Shown piece by piece: positions 1 to 10,011 of a stretch of 64,000 nucleotides of DNA. Source of the stretch: Plantago major (taxonomy: Eukaryota > Streptophyta > Magnoliopsida > Lamiales > Plantaginaceae). The stretch lies in contig CM048843.1 of assembly GCA_026545765.1 (NCBI GenBank), positions 87,235,050-87,299,049 on the forward strand. The letters run 5' to 3'. Both the position numbers and the translations under genes were made by a program. The notes beneath the pieces were generated by a model. That model was given only the letters and a program-made list of their open reading frames with translations, searched no databases and had not been told where the DNA came from. Position 1 is the first letter of the stretch. Each line of letters opens with the position of its first letter.

Positions 1-125
1 CGGATATAACGACGAATTAGCGACGAATAGGGCGAAACGCCCTATCCGTCGCTAAATTTAGCGATCCGTCGTTAAGGGGTGACATATAGGGATCCGTCGC
101 CCCTTTCCGTCACTAAATACCGGAA
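1..125. repeat. CACTA-type subterminal repeat block (partial)
   Basis: The window opens with short direct and inverted copies of a GCGACGGAT / ATCCGTCGC-like motif. The same motif family lies just inside the CACTA terminus at 13128. No CACTACAAGAA terminus is seen, so this is probably the cut-off inner flank of an En/Spm-type element. Assignment rests on motif likeness only. Confidence 0.45.
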
Positions 126-464
126 ATCTTGTGCTGGCTGGATTTCACATTATGGTTAACACACGTTTCTATTCTTGTTCTTGTCAACATCTTTCTTCAT
201 GATTCAATTCTCCATAACCATACTCACTAAATAGTTTAATTAGTCCAGATTCGAACGGGAACCTCCTAGCGTTCTTCGGTAGAATTAATCCCCGTGGATA
301 CCAAGGTAGAGGAAGCTAATCATGATGTACATGGTTCAACATCTCCTACATGACGAACAGATTTGAAGTACTTGACGAACAGATTCGCAGAAGAGCTTTA
401 AGGTTTTAAAGCTGCTGTCTGAAAAGCTAGTGCGACAAGTAAGTATTGTTTGCTTGCTTTAACA
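126..464. other. No gene recognised
   Basis: AT-rich spacer between the repeat block and the LINE-like remnant. I see no coding stretch or structured repeat. Confidence 0.6.
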
Positions 465-1976
465 TTTTTTTTAAATAAAAGGTGGAGTCAAGCTCCTATT
501 ATTAAAATAAAAAACCATAAAATCACGGGGGTTTAAAGGAACCCGAGTACAACTCCAAAAAATTACTCAAGAGAAAGTCCAAACTAGCACAAAAGACATC
601 AGAACAAAAGCTAGTTCATCCAAGAGTTCTTCTAAGCCACAAGCTGTGATCTCCACAATCACCGCAGACAAAAAAGGAGAATCCAAGGTCAAGCAAAATA
701 TACTTCTGCTACACCACCAAAGTTCCAATCATCCAAGTTACAATCACAAACCAACAAGTTCCAAACCACCAACTCAACTGCCAACATGCCAATCCTATAG
801 AATAGGCCTTCATTTGACTTTTTTGAATTTTATAGGGTTGTATCTACCAGACTTGGACTTTCTTAACACTGCTCTCAACATGGGAAGTGAGGAAGAATAA
901 GAAGCTTTAGTTGAGTTCTTGGTTGTTCTTCCTTTTTTCTTTTTGGGAGGTAGGGGAGGGGGACCAACGGCAGGGGTTACCTGCTCCAACAAGGAAGTCG
1001 ACTGAGAAGAAAGATCACCAGACTTATCCAAAGTAAGCAGAACACTTTCTGGCCTACCACCATCAGATGTAGCGTACAGCACAGGAGACACTGAGTGAGG
1101 CTCACTCACTTGACCCACGGAGTCAACCATAAAAACGGGGAGAGAGTCCATCTCCCCAAACACTATATCAGGGTCTTCCATTACTATGGGAGGGGGCACA
1201 GGGGAATCCGAGATGTCATCCAAAGCAAGAGGAGGGGATTCCAAATCCTTTTCTTGAACCCCGTCTACCATATCAACAGGAAGAGAGTCCAACTCCCTTT
1301 GTTGAGCCTCTAAAATTTCCAAGACTGGAAAATTGTTTTTTTCTTTCTCAAACAACGAGACACCTTGAGCTTCTTGTCTATCAACACTTCGAAAAGTTTT
1401 AGTCGGAATTTCCCAATTAGAGTTATTGATGTTTCTTTCCTCTTCTGAACTAACTTCCCGTTCCACATTTCTGATGATGGAATCCAGCTTAGACTGTACT
1501 CCCTCAGAGGAACCACTTCTTCGATTTAAGTTGCTAATTGATTTCAAATGCGGGTTTTTTAAGAAACAAGCATCTTCCATGTGACCAATCTTACAGCAAA
1601 AATCACAATACAAAAGGCACAGAATCATGAGACACGTTAATTTTAACCTGCTGACCTTTGAACTCAACAAACAAAGATTCTGGAACATATTTTGAAATAT
1701 CCATTTCAACTAAAACTCTAGCTCTATCCAATCTGATAAAAGAAGCAGTAGTCGAATCTACTTTCAATGGTTTACCAAAAGGCCTGACTATTTCAAATAG
1801 TGCCACAGGGTGAAACAACATAATAGGAACCTGCCTCAAAGAAATCCAGACCGGAACAATAGGAGAATCCATAGCAACATTGAAAGGAGTCCATTTAACA
1901 AATCTCATTTGACAGTTTTCCACATAGATGCATTGTTTCATCCACATAAACTCAAAGTCGTCTTTAACCAGCAAAC
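465..1976 (-). mobile_element. LINE-like retroelement remnant (ORF1 region only)
   Basis: On the minus strand this block holds an ORF1-type coding region (810-1976), a non-coding tail of about 340 bp and a short A-run (a T-run at about 465-473 on the plus strand), as at the 3' end of a non-LTR element. No endonuclease/RT ORF2 follows. It is either an internally deleted copy or a processed piece. The upper end abuts the Copia target duplication at 1977. Confidence 0.5.
810..1976 (-). pseudogene. DUF4283 / zinc-knuckle ORF1-like protein, frameshifted
   Basis: Reading leftwards from about 1974, the protein has the DUF4283-type segment found in plant LINE ORF1 proteins (FVKWTPFNVAMDSP, then PVWISLRQVP and RARVLVEMDISKYVPESL). 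A CX2CX4HX4C knuckle follows (CDFCCKIGHMEDAC) in a different frame, so a frameshift lies near 1600-1640. The remaining 240 or so residues are acidic, low-complexity and proline-rich, ending in a basic KKKKGR tail. In the family, DUF4283 plus the CCHC knuckle packages element RNA. The N terminus is cut at the Copia insertion. No intact product is expected. Confidence 0.65.
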
Positions 1977-1981
1977 GTATT
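1977..1981. repeat. Target-site duplication of the Copia element (left)
   Basis: GTATT directly precedes the LTR terminus at 1982 and recurs directly after the other LTR at 9627-9631. A perfect 5-bp direct repeat is the expected size for a Ty1/Copia insertion. Confidence 0.9.
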
Positions 1982-2921
1982 TGTTAGAACTATAGGACCG
2001 GGATTGGTACTTTTAGACAGTTTTGAACGATGTTGACTATTGATGTTAAGTCAACACCGTTACGACAACAGTGAACAGTGTTCAACTAAACTACGACAAC
2101 AGTAAACTGTAATCGACAGAACTCAATAAAGTGCAGTGGAATAAAACTGAACACGAGATTTCTAAAGCCGGTATATAAAGATACCGACGGTGCCGTAGCA
2201 AAACTTCTAAAATTGAAAAGTAGAATTACAAAAGGAAGTTTAATTCAATCACAAACGATTGATTAAACTTACAGAAAACTAGACCTAGAACAGATAAGAA
2301 AAACCTATTCTAGTTCAATGATACTAGAGTAATTCTCAATATTTAGAGAACACTCACAAGTAAACACCGAGGTAAAGGTCTAGTAAAGCAAGACGCCTAA
2401 AACATATAATCTTTGTTCATCAAAGGCAATCGGCAGCCTTGCAAACGCCTCCTTCTTCTTCTATATATAATTGCGGCAACTCATCACCAGTAAGAAGAAG
2501 TCGGTCAGCAGGCCCAAGTCTTAACAAACTTGGATTCTATAGTTAGGAAACTGCCTTTGATGTATTAATGATATAAGGAGTCTTCTAGATATCAATCTCT
2601 TTTAAATTTCACTTTCCTTATAGCATCAAATTCTTCCTTGAACAATATGGCAGCTTCCTTCTTGCATTATGCCTCTTATTTTCCTTTTTGCTACAGTAAC
2701 TGCTACAGTGTGCTTCTTTGCGTTAATCATCAAGAAGGAAATATTCCTTGATGTGTTTCCTTGAGAATCTTTATTTCCTTCTTGATCCATTAAGCATGTT
2801 GAGGCCCAACTTGATATATCCTACAAAATATCCATAGAAAAACAACTACAATTGTCGAACCGGTTAATAAACGAAGAAAGGCCGAATTAACAAAACAAGT
2901 GCAATATAAATTGCACTTTCA
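1982..2921 (-). repeat. Copia 3' LTR
   Basis: On the minus strand it starts TGAAAGTGC and ends GTTCTAACA. It is 940 bp, against 953 bp for the 5' LTR. The main difference is a 16-bp segment present at about 9387-9402 but missing here. A small rearranged patch near 2070-2110 also differs. A TATA-like stretch on the minus strand lies near 2459-2471. Confidence 0.92.
2459..2471 (-). promoter_or_regulatory. TATA-like box of the Copia LTR
   Basis: The minus strand reads ATTATATATAGAAG in the middle of the LTR, a suitable place for the U3 promoter. The 5' LTR copy near 9150 carries a substitution in the same stretch (TATATGTAG), so that promoter may be weakened. Confidence 0.45.
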
Positions 2922-2934
2922 ATCTCCCCCTTAA
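2922..2934 (-). other. Polypurine tract of the Copia element
   Basis: The minus strand reads TTAAGGGGGAGAT immediately before the LTR start TGAAAG. Position and composition fit the plus-strand primer site. Confidence 0.85.
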
Positions 2935-4554
2935 TTCTTGCCTTTCTTCACAAAAACCTGAAAGCAGTTAGTAGCAAAATACAAGACAATATCAAGCAAC
3001 TCCCCCTTGCTCCAAGAACTCCCCCTTAATACAAAACAACCAAGAGTACAAACATTCTCCCCCTTTTTTGTGAGGAAGGAAAGAAAACAAAGTTCTTTTT
3101 TTTTTTAAAAAAAAAAAAACTTCACCATCTTGGTAATCTGTTAAGGACCTGCAGACAAAGTACCAATGCAGATAAATGATGTTGACTCAACATTGTAGTC
3201 AACAATGGCAAAGAAAGTAGCAAAAGCAGGACTATAGGACGGATCAGCTGACGGGCAGTAATCAGGAATAGAGTGGATGGTCAGCTGGAGGGCAGTGATG
3301 TGAAGAGAGCAAAAGGTCAAGTACACAGCTTACAAGATAAGTCATGATGGGTGTTGTTGGGTTTGCTTCAAGGTAGATTCCTGCAGATATATATCAAAGC
3401 AACAAAAAATTGTGCACAACTGGTAATTAAAGATTAAAGTTGCAAGTAAGACAGTTATCCGTCAAGTCAACGTAATCAGATAAACAGATAAACCCTAGGG
3501 AGGTTGACCAAAAATCTTGATCTTCAAGAAAATGACTTGAAATGCAAGTACAGGAATGCAGAAACCCAAAACCCGAAGAAAACACCTTAGACCTACTCCC
3601 CCTCAAACCCAAAAACACACAGAAAGAGAGCACAAAAAAAAATGGAGCACAACAAAAGAGCAAATAGTACTTCATGCACAGTCAATGTTGACCTGAATGT
3701 TGACTCAACATTGATGACAACATCGGGAAATCAGACCACTCTTAATGTAAGTCAGCCAGGAAACCAAGTCTCAAAATGTGCAGATTCGATTAACACCACT
3801 GATGCTGCAGGCAAAACAGAAAGAGAAAGGAATACCAAAGAAACACACCCAACATTGCCTCAAAAAGTAAATTGAACAATTAGCATAAGTTTGAGTGGGG
3901 GTGACCATGAGACCGTGAACCATGTCAAATAATTGGAACACGTATGAATCCGCTCCAAAGCCGAAGCCTATGCGGAGTTAGGCAAACACACGTCTCATGG
4001 CATAAAGATCACTCATTTGACTATATTGGGTAATTTGGTACTCAAAAAGTGAACTAGCAGCATTACGAGAATCGGCACTTTTGTGCGTGTCGGTTTCCAG
4101 TACAGGCCATCAACCCTCACGACATATGACACATTGGCCACGTCGATATCTGGATAGTATTTGAAACCTGCCCAACACGATCCTCGACGGAACACTTCGA
4201 GCCCTTTTTTTAACACAATTCTTTAGATTTATTAAGCATAAAGGACAGGAGGCAACATCAAGTGAGAGTCAAGGTACGAATAAAAATAGCCAAAAAGCAG
4301 CAAAAGTGGGTTTTACATAAAGCAAACACACATGAGACTCGATACCTTTCAACCTTGGTTTCAAACAGCCTTTCAAACCCTAAGCATCACCACTGTAAGC
4401 TACAAACCAAGAACAACCAGAGACCAGTACAGAAGCACAGGAGCACAGAAACACAAAACAGAACTAAAAAGCATAAAAGAAAACAGCATCACTGATTCTA
4501 ATTTTCCAATGTTGACCGTGATGTTGAGTCAACATTGGTACTCAACAATGACAA
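2935..4554 (-). other. Non-coding 3' region of the Copia element
   Basis: Sireviruses often carry an env-like ORF between RNase H and the 3' LTR. Here only short broken frames remain and none shows a transmembrane or coiled-coil pattern I would trust. The stretch holds three palindromic GTTGACTCAAC-type motifs (near 3181, 3698 and 4522), a T/A homopolymer run near 3092-3118 and a segment similar to the Athila-like element (see 3890-4230). Confidence 0.55.
3890..4230 (-). repeat. Fragment related to the 3' region of the Athila-like element
   Basis: The reverse complement of about 4040-4200 aligns by eye with plus-strand 43720-43880. Shared words include GTTTCAAATACTA, GTGAGGGTTGATGGC and GACACGCACAAAAGTGC, in the same order. 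It therefore looks like a piece of a retroelement of the 39839-45699 type carried antisense inside the Copia element. Divergence is high, so the boundaries are approximate. Confidence 0.65.
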
Positions 4555-5154
4555 TCACAGAGAGCACAAACCGAGAGATCTTCGAAGACTGAAGAATCTC
4601 TCACTATCTAAGGGTTTGGTAAAAATATCTGCAGGTTGATTTGTTGTGTCTATGTGTTCTATGTCAATCACTTGCTTATTGACCAAGTCCCTAAGGAAAT
4701 GATGCCTAATATCTATGTGCTTAGTGCGAGAGTGCTGAATAGGGTTCTTAGAAATATGTACGGCACTAAGGTTGTCACAGAACATCAAAAGGGTAGCACT
4801 TTGTAGACCATAGTCATGCAGCATATTTTTCAACCAGACTAGTTGAGTCACACAACTCCCAGCTGCTACATATTCAGATTCAGCAGTTGAAAGTGACACA
4901 CAGTTCTGTTTCTTGCTATACCAAGACACCAAATTTGGACCAAGATAAAAGCAACCTCCACTAGTGGATTTTCTATCATCTAGATCACCAGCCGAATCAG
5001 AATCACTAAATCCCACCAGATTAGTGTTTGTATCACATGCAAACCATAATCCAAAATTACAGCCTCGATATATATCCAAGGATTCTTTTAACGACAGCTT
5101 AAATGGGGCTTTAGGGTTGGATCGATACCGCGCCAAGACACACACAGAGAGCAT
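4555..5154 (-). pseudogene. Copia RNase H domain
   Basis: About 190 residues with the Ty1/Copia RNase H signature: SDSDSAGDLDDRKSTSGG early, then LSTAESEYVAA, then CDNLSAVHISKNP and the C-terminal EHIDTTNQPADIFTKPL. These contain the usual catalytic acidic residues. The enzyme removes the RNA strand of the cDNA hybrid. It reads cleanly to its stop at 4555, but its upstream RT is nearly all missing, so it is orphaned from a working polyprotein. Confidence 0.88.
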
Positions 5155-5213
5155 GATATCGTGTCTCTGCAGTGATACAAAAAGCTTTCAATCATTGATC
5201 TGCATAATGTTGG

Positions 5214-5360
5214 TCAACATCTGCGCCAACATCGATTCTCGCCTTCAGAGAGGTACCCATAAGTGTCTTGCGCATGATTTAGAGTTCTCCGGACACGAAA
5301 GAAGCTGAGTTCACCAATCATATTCATCTCAAAGGTACCTATCATAGTTTGCACAAACTG
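5214..5360 (-). pseudogene. Remnant of Copia reverse transcriptase
   Basis: Only a short RT stretch is recognisable: FVQTMIGTFEMNMIGELSFF, which in the family lies past the YVDD motif. The fingers/palm region and YVDD are absent, and the junction with a protease/pre-integrase piece lies just upstream. This supports a deletion that joined two distant parts of the polyprotein. Confidence 0.65.
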
Positions 5361-5399
5361 ATGTACTATGGAAAGATTAGTCAAGTTAAGCACAATATA

Positions 5400-5761
5400 A
5401 TCTTCTTTTGCACGATTGCAATTGTGGGGATCAGCCACCACGTAGCAGTTGTCAGGAGACCTGGTACCTGTCATGTCAAAACATTTCTCCCTCAAGTATG
5501 TACTTTACAAGTGTGTTTGTTAAATTTGACCTTCAAATCATCATTACACACATGACAGACACTAATAAGGTTAGCAGTTAAACCTTCAACCAACAGTACA
5601 TTTTTCAAGGTTGGAAAACCATCAAGAGTTAACACCCCCTTCCCAAGTACTTTACTCTTGTATCCTCCTCCATAAGTTACCATTCCAGTCTTTTGAGAGA
5701 CAAAGTTAGAAAGATAACTCAAGGTTCCTGTCATATGTCTTGAACATCTGCTATCAAAATA
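5400..5761 (-). pseudogene. Copia aspartic protease and start of pre-integrase, displaced downstream of integrase
   Basis: On the minus strand the piece begins at the protease motif FDSRCSRHMTG (normally DSGCSRHMTG; Gly is replaced by Arg beside the catalytic Asp). It continues through GKGVLTLDGFPTLKNVLLV and ends with a pre-integrase-like TGTRSPDNCYVV. At least two stops interrupt it. The protease normally cuts the polyprotein and precedes integrase; here it lies after it. Confidence 0.7.
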
Positions 5762-6705
5762 TCATCTACCTGCATTGTTAGGAGAGGTAGCAACAGAAAA
5801 AGCAACATTACAGACAATCTTTTCCCTAGGAGCCCAAATTCTCTTATACTTTTCTCTAGAGTTTTTCCCAGTTCCAGTAGGTTTACCATTCTGGACAGTG
5901 ACAGCAGAAGAAGCAGTTTTAGAAACAGACTTTCTGGAAACAGACAATGTTGATGTCGATGTTGACTCAACAGAGTGCTCAACATTAGATTTTTCATTCT
6001 GCTTAACAGGAGCACCCAAAGGAACAGATTTTGGACCAGACACTTTAGGAGAGACAAAACAAGAGGAACTTACAGATTGGCAGATTGTTGCATATCTTAC
6101 CGTGTCCTTGTAGTTTTTCCGAGTGTTTCCTCTTAAGGTCTTTCTTCCACTGGTGCTTCCGATAACTTGAGAACTTAGATGATCTTTGCGAATCCTTGGG
6201 GGTGGATCACGTCTGATGGAATCCAGAGGCACAGTCGGTTCCAGAACAGGTTCATCTTCACTTTCAGAGACAGATTCATCTGATGAGCTCTCCCCCTGCA
6301 ATGTTGGACGCGATGTTGACTCAACATTGTGATCAACATTGACTCCATCTTCTCCGACAAGAATCGGACTGGGAATCGGTATAGAACCCGATCGATTTAG
6401 TACTGCTTCGTGCAAGAATCTGCTTTTTCTTGACAAGACTGTCTCAACTTGTTGTTTTTCAAAGGGCACTGAGTCATCAAAAGTAATGTTAATGATTCTT
6501 GAGCTTTGTGTCCTTAGATTATACACCCTATATGCATGGCTATTAAGAGAGTAACCAACAAAAATGCCTTTATCACTTTTTGCATCAAACTTGCCTAAAT
6601 GTTCTCTATCATTGAGAATATAGCAAGCACAACCAAACACATGAAAGTACTTAAGATTAGGCTTCTTGCCGTTTAGAATCTCATAGGAGTGATTGAAGTT
6701 CCTGG
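5762..6705 (-). pseudogene. Copia integrase C-terminal part plus acidic linker
   Basis: An open frame of 292 codons starts with the conserved integrase tail HVFGCACYILNDREHLGKFD and KGIFVGYSLNSHAYRVYN. A Ser/Glu-rich linker follows (SSSDESVSESEDEP), then a basic segment ending CNVAFSVATSPNNAG. This last part resembles what usually lies before the protease, not after integrase, so the join is inside this frame. Two near-repeats of the peptide VESTS come from the dispersed GTTGACTCAAC motif. A one-base shift near 6700 separates it from the integrase core. Confidence 0.75.
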
Positions 6706-7081
6706 TCTAAGGTAGACTCTATTTATTATGTGACAAGCAGTATTTACAGCTTCAGCCCATAATCTTTTTGAAAGGTTCATGGAACTCAACATAACCTTAG
6801 CCATTTCTTGTAAGGTCCGATTCTTTCTCTCAGCCACTCCATTTTGTTGTGGAGTTTCCTTTCTTTTCGCAAAAATTAGCAAAGGTTTGATTCTCAAATT
6901 CCCTACCATGATCCGACCTAATGCGTTGGACAACAATAACATATTGATTACTAAACCTAGCATAAAGTTTCTTAAAGGAATCAAAAGTTTCAGATTTTTC
7001 TTTTAAAAAACTTACCCAAGTAAATCGAGAAAAATCATCAACTATGACACATATGTACTTCTTACCACCTAGACTATCTAC
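6706..7081 (-). pseudogene. Copia integrase catalytic core, frameshifted
   Basis: The hallmark TPQQNGVAERKNRTLQEMAK and WAEAVNTACHIINRV are readable. The DDE core upstream (an RSDHGREFEN-like stretch) is in another frame. Integrase joins element cDNA to the chromosome. Broken by at least two frameshifts. Confidence 0.8.
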
Positions 7082-7627
7082 CTAAATTGGTCCCATTAAG
7101 TCCATATGTAAGAGTTCGAAGCAGTTGGATGTACCTGTTTTCTGCCCTTCGGTTTGTAGGGATGTATGCACAGCTCTAGTTTGTTTATCTTTTAGACAGT
7201 CACCGCACACTTGCTTTCCGGCATTGCTCAGCTTCAGCAGTCCTCTAACCGCATCCAGTTTGATGAGCCTTTCAATGTTCCTATAGCTTACATGGCCAAG
7301 TTTCTTGTGCCAAGTCACAGCTTCATCATCTCTTGCCACAATTTGTTCGTCAGTGAGTTCTTCTTCAATAGAATGATCTGCAGACAAGTCAACAGAACCA
7401 TGCAAACGGTAGACATTGGTAGACATTGAGTTTTCAGAGTCGGAAACTTTTTCCCTGAATATTTCTTCGCACGTTTGTGAGTCATCATAATCAAAGAAGA
7501 GGATCTGAGACGATGTTGAGTTTTCATTGTTGACTAAACATCGATTTCCAACATCGTCCGTAATGAGGACAGGAGAATACACGACCTTCTGAAGCATCAG
7601 ATTCCTGTTCATCACCTGAAACATCAT
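7082..7627 (-). pseudogene. Copia pre-integrase and integrase zinc-binding region
   Basis: 181 codons. The second half carries the GAG_pre-integrase signature WHKKLGHVSYRNIERLIK, then CGDCLKDKQTRAVH and FELLHMDLMGPI, giving the HHCC-type zinc site (H..H..CGDC). The first half is acidic with no known fold. No protease motif lies between the zinc knuckle and this region, unlike in intact Copia elements. Confidence 0.8.
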
Positions 7628-8644
7628 GAGACAAGCAAAAAAGTCTTTTTCTTCTTACGAAGAGAGTTAGCACATTCATTCTGATAATGTCCCCATCCTT
7701 GACATTCAAAACATCTAACTTTGCTAAGTTGAGCAGGACTTAAACTAGGGGAATCTACAGTCTTTTCAAACTTGTTTGTGCCTTTTGAATTGCTTGAAGA
7801 GCCTTTGTTAGAATTCTTTCTAAAGCTGGTTTTGTTGAACTTTCTACGCAACCTATCAAGAGCTTTATCGAAATCTTCTTCAGTCATCTCATCAGATTCA
7901 TCACTACTGCTATTAGACTCAGGGATTTTTGATTTGGAGTGCATAGACATACTAATAATTTTCGTACCATTGCGCTTATTCTGTTGAATTTTAAAATTCT
8001 TTAAATTGTTCATCAAGGTATGAAAATCCATAGCTGCCAAGTTTTGAGTATCTTTCAAAATTCGTTCTTTTTATGTCAAACTTTGAAGAAACAGATCGAA
8101 CTGCTTTTGAAATCAATTGTTTATTGGACATGGAATCTCCAAGAAGTTGAATATCATTAGAAATAGTGAGCAGTTTGTCAAAATAAGAATCAATTGTTTC
8201 GTCTTCTGCCATTCTCAAATTTTCAAATTTAGACCAAAGCAGTTGCAGTTTCGTTTGTTTAATACTGTTATCACCTTCACAATGATTTTGGAGTAAATCC
8301 CAAGCTTGTTTAGCAGTAGTGCAATTTTGTATGAGTTTAAACATATGAGAATCAACATGAGAATAAATTGCATTCAAGGCTTTTTCATAGTAAGAACTAG
8401 CAAGAAAATCATCACCTGACCATTGTGCTTCGGGTTTTAGAATGACATCTCCATCAGCATCTGGTCCTATGGTAGGCAAGGCATATCCTTCAAGAACCGA
8501 TTTCCATGCACGTCCTTCAATGGATTTGATATACGTTCTGATCCGTATTTTCCAGTAGTGGTAGTTCGACCCATCTAGCACAGGTGGCTTGTTGACACTT
8601 GAATTGACAACGTCCATTGTAGTAGTACCAAATCCAGACACCAA
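7624..8644 (-). pseudogene. Copia gag with UBN2-type domain and zinc knuckle
   Basis: The start near 8644 gives a 217-codon frame of plant Copia gag type (LDGSNYHYWKIRIRTYIKS, later CTTAKQAWDLLQNHCEG and MAEDETIDSYFDKLLTI). A frameshift near 8050 moves into a second frame with a Ser/Asn/Lys-rich segment and one CCHC knuckle, CFECQGWGHYQNEC. Gag forms the particle and the knuckle binds element RNA. The first ATG lies about 30 bp from the 5' LTR, just past the primer site. Confidence 0.85.
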
Positions 8645-8658
8645 TTAATTAGGTGGCT

Positions 8659-8671
8659 GGCTCTGATACCA
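8659..8671 (-). other. Primer-binding site (initiator tRNA-Met)
   Basis: The minus strand reads TGGTATCAGAGCC two bases after the 5' LTR end. This is the standard plant Copia primer site, complementary to the 3' end of initiator tRNA-Met. Confidence 0.9.
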
Positions 8672-8673
8672 CT

Positions 8674-9626
8674 TGTTAGAACTGTAGGACCGGGATTGGT
8701 ACTTCTGGACAGTTTTGAACGATGTTGACTATTGATGTTGAGTCAACACCGTTACGACAAAGGAATGTTGTTCAACTAAACTACGACAACGAAATCAGAA
8801 TCGTAACTCAATAAAGTGCAGCGGAATAAAACTGAACACGAGATTTCTAAAGCCGGTATATAAAGATATCGATGGTGCCGTAGCAAAACTTCTACTAAAA
8901 TTGAAAAGTAGAATTACAAAAGGAAGTTTAATTCAATCACAAACGATTGATTAAACTTACAGAAAACTAGACCTAGAACAGATAAGAAAAACCTATTCTA
9001 GTTCAATGATACTAGAGTAATTCTCAATCTTTAGAGAACACTCACAAGTAAACACCGAGGTAAAGGTCTAGTAAAGCAAGACGCCTAAAACATATAATCT
9101 TTGTTCATCAAAGGCAATCGGCAGCCTTGCAAACGCCTCCTTCTTCTTCTACATATAATTGCGGCAACTCATCACCAGGTAAGAAGAAGTCGGTCAGCAG
9201 GCCCAAGTCTTAACAAACTTGGATTCTATAGTTAGGAAACTGCCTTTGATGTATTAATGATATAAGGAGTCTTCTAGATATCAATCTCTTTTAAATTTCA
9301 CTTTCCTTATAGCATCAAATTCTTCCTTGAACAATATGGCAGCTTCCTTCTTGCATTATGCCTCTTATTTTCCTTTTTGCTACAGTGCCCGTTTGGTACA
9401 GTAACTGCTACAGTGTGCTTCTTTGCGTTAATCATCAAGAAGGAAATATTCCTTGTTGTGTTTCCTTGAGAATCTTTATTTCCTTCTTGATCCATTAAGC
9501 GTGTTGAGGCCCAACTTGATATATCCTACAAAATATCCATAGAAAAACAACTACAATTGTCGAACCGGTTAATAAACGAAGAAAGGCCGAATTAACAAAA
9601 CAAGTGCAATATAAATTGCACTTTCA
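8674..9626 (-). repeat. Copia 5' LTR
   Basis: 953 bp, with the same termini as the 3' LTR. It contains TGCCCGTTTGG flanked by TACAG on both sides (about 9382-9402), which the other LTR lacks. Few substitutions separate the LTRs, which suggests a fairly recent insertion despite the damaged interior; the damage may predate transposition in trans. Confidence 0.92.
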
Positions 9627-9631
9627 GTATT
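9627..9631. repeat. Target-site duplication of the Copia element (right)
   Basis: GTATT follows the LTR end directly and matches 1977-1981. Confidence 0.9.
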
Positions 9632-10011
9632 ATCACCCTTCTGTGGAATAATGATCACATAAGGAATCTGATCATACAAAACCAGAAAATAATACTTCCA
9701 ATTGTACTCCCTTCACTAGAAAAGAATGCTCTGGTCATTGGAACCAGCTTGTTCAGAGTTTGACTTCAAACGTTCGGAAGGTCTTCTCAGATGCTGATCA
9801 ATCTCTTTTTTATGAGTGCTTAGCTAAATTCGAAGAAGATGAGAACAATGAGAAGGAAATGGAGGAGAGGTGCAAGGTGACCTGGAAACGATTAGAAGAC
9901 TTGGTTGGTTCAAAAGCTGTTGTGAGTAGTGAGGCCGTTCTTGTGTCAATGTTCCCTTCATCTGTTGCTATTGCTGCTATCACATTGCCTAGGGACAGCA
10001 GCCATCGGTAG
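9632..10011 (+). pseudogene. PP2A B' (B56) regulatory subunit, 3' end only, copy 1
   Basis: The frame starts at the conserved B56 helix [16 protein letters not shown] and runs to the stop at 10009-10011. It includes [35 protein letters not shown] and the serine-rich tail. In the family, B' subunits direct the PP2A phosphatase to substrates. A one-base deletion sits just before the GHWNQ motif (near 9732), and most of the HEAT-repeat protein is missing. The 5' side is cut at the Copia insertion. A second copy lies at 19053. Dead gene tail. Confidence 0.85.

Larger units (their letters stand above)
1982..9626 (-). mobile_element. Ty1/Copia LTR retrotransposon, Sirevirus-like, complete ends, scrambled inside
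   Basis: Two near-identical LTRs (1982-2921 and 8674-9626) flank about 5.75 kb. The termini are TG...CA, the target duplication is GTATT, a primer site matching initiator tRNA-Met lies next to the 5' LTR, and a purine tract lies next to the 3' LTR. On the minus strand the order is gag, zinc knuckle, pre-integrase, integrase, linker, protease, short RT end, RNase H. The canonical order puts protease before integrase, and most of RT is absent. The pre-integrase and RNase H motifs resemble SIRE1-type Sireviruses. Multiple stops and frameshifts make it non-autonomous. Confidence 0.9.

Noticed and set aside
1-150. A true right end of a CACTA element at 130-145 (AATCTTGTGCTG)
   Set aside because: It is only weakly like TTTCTTGTAGTG and has no paired end in the window.
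2935-4554. Env-like ORF expected in Sireviruses
   Set aside because: No open frame with membrane or coiled-coil features remains; calling one would be guesswork.
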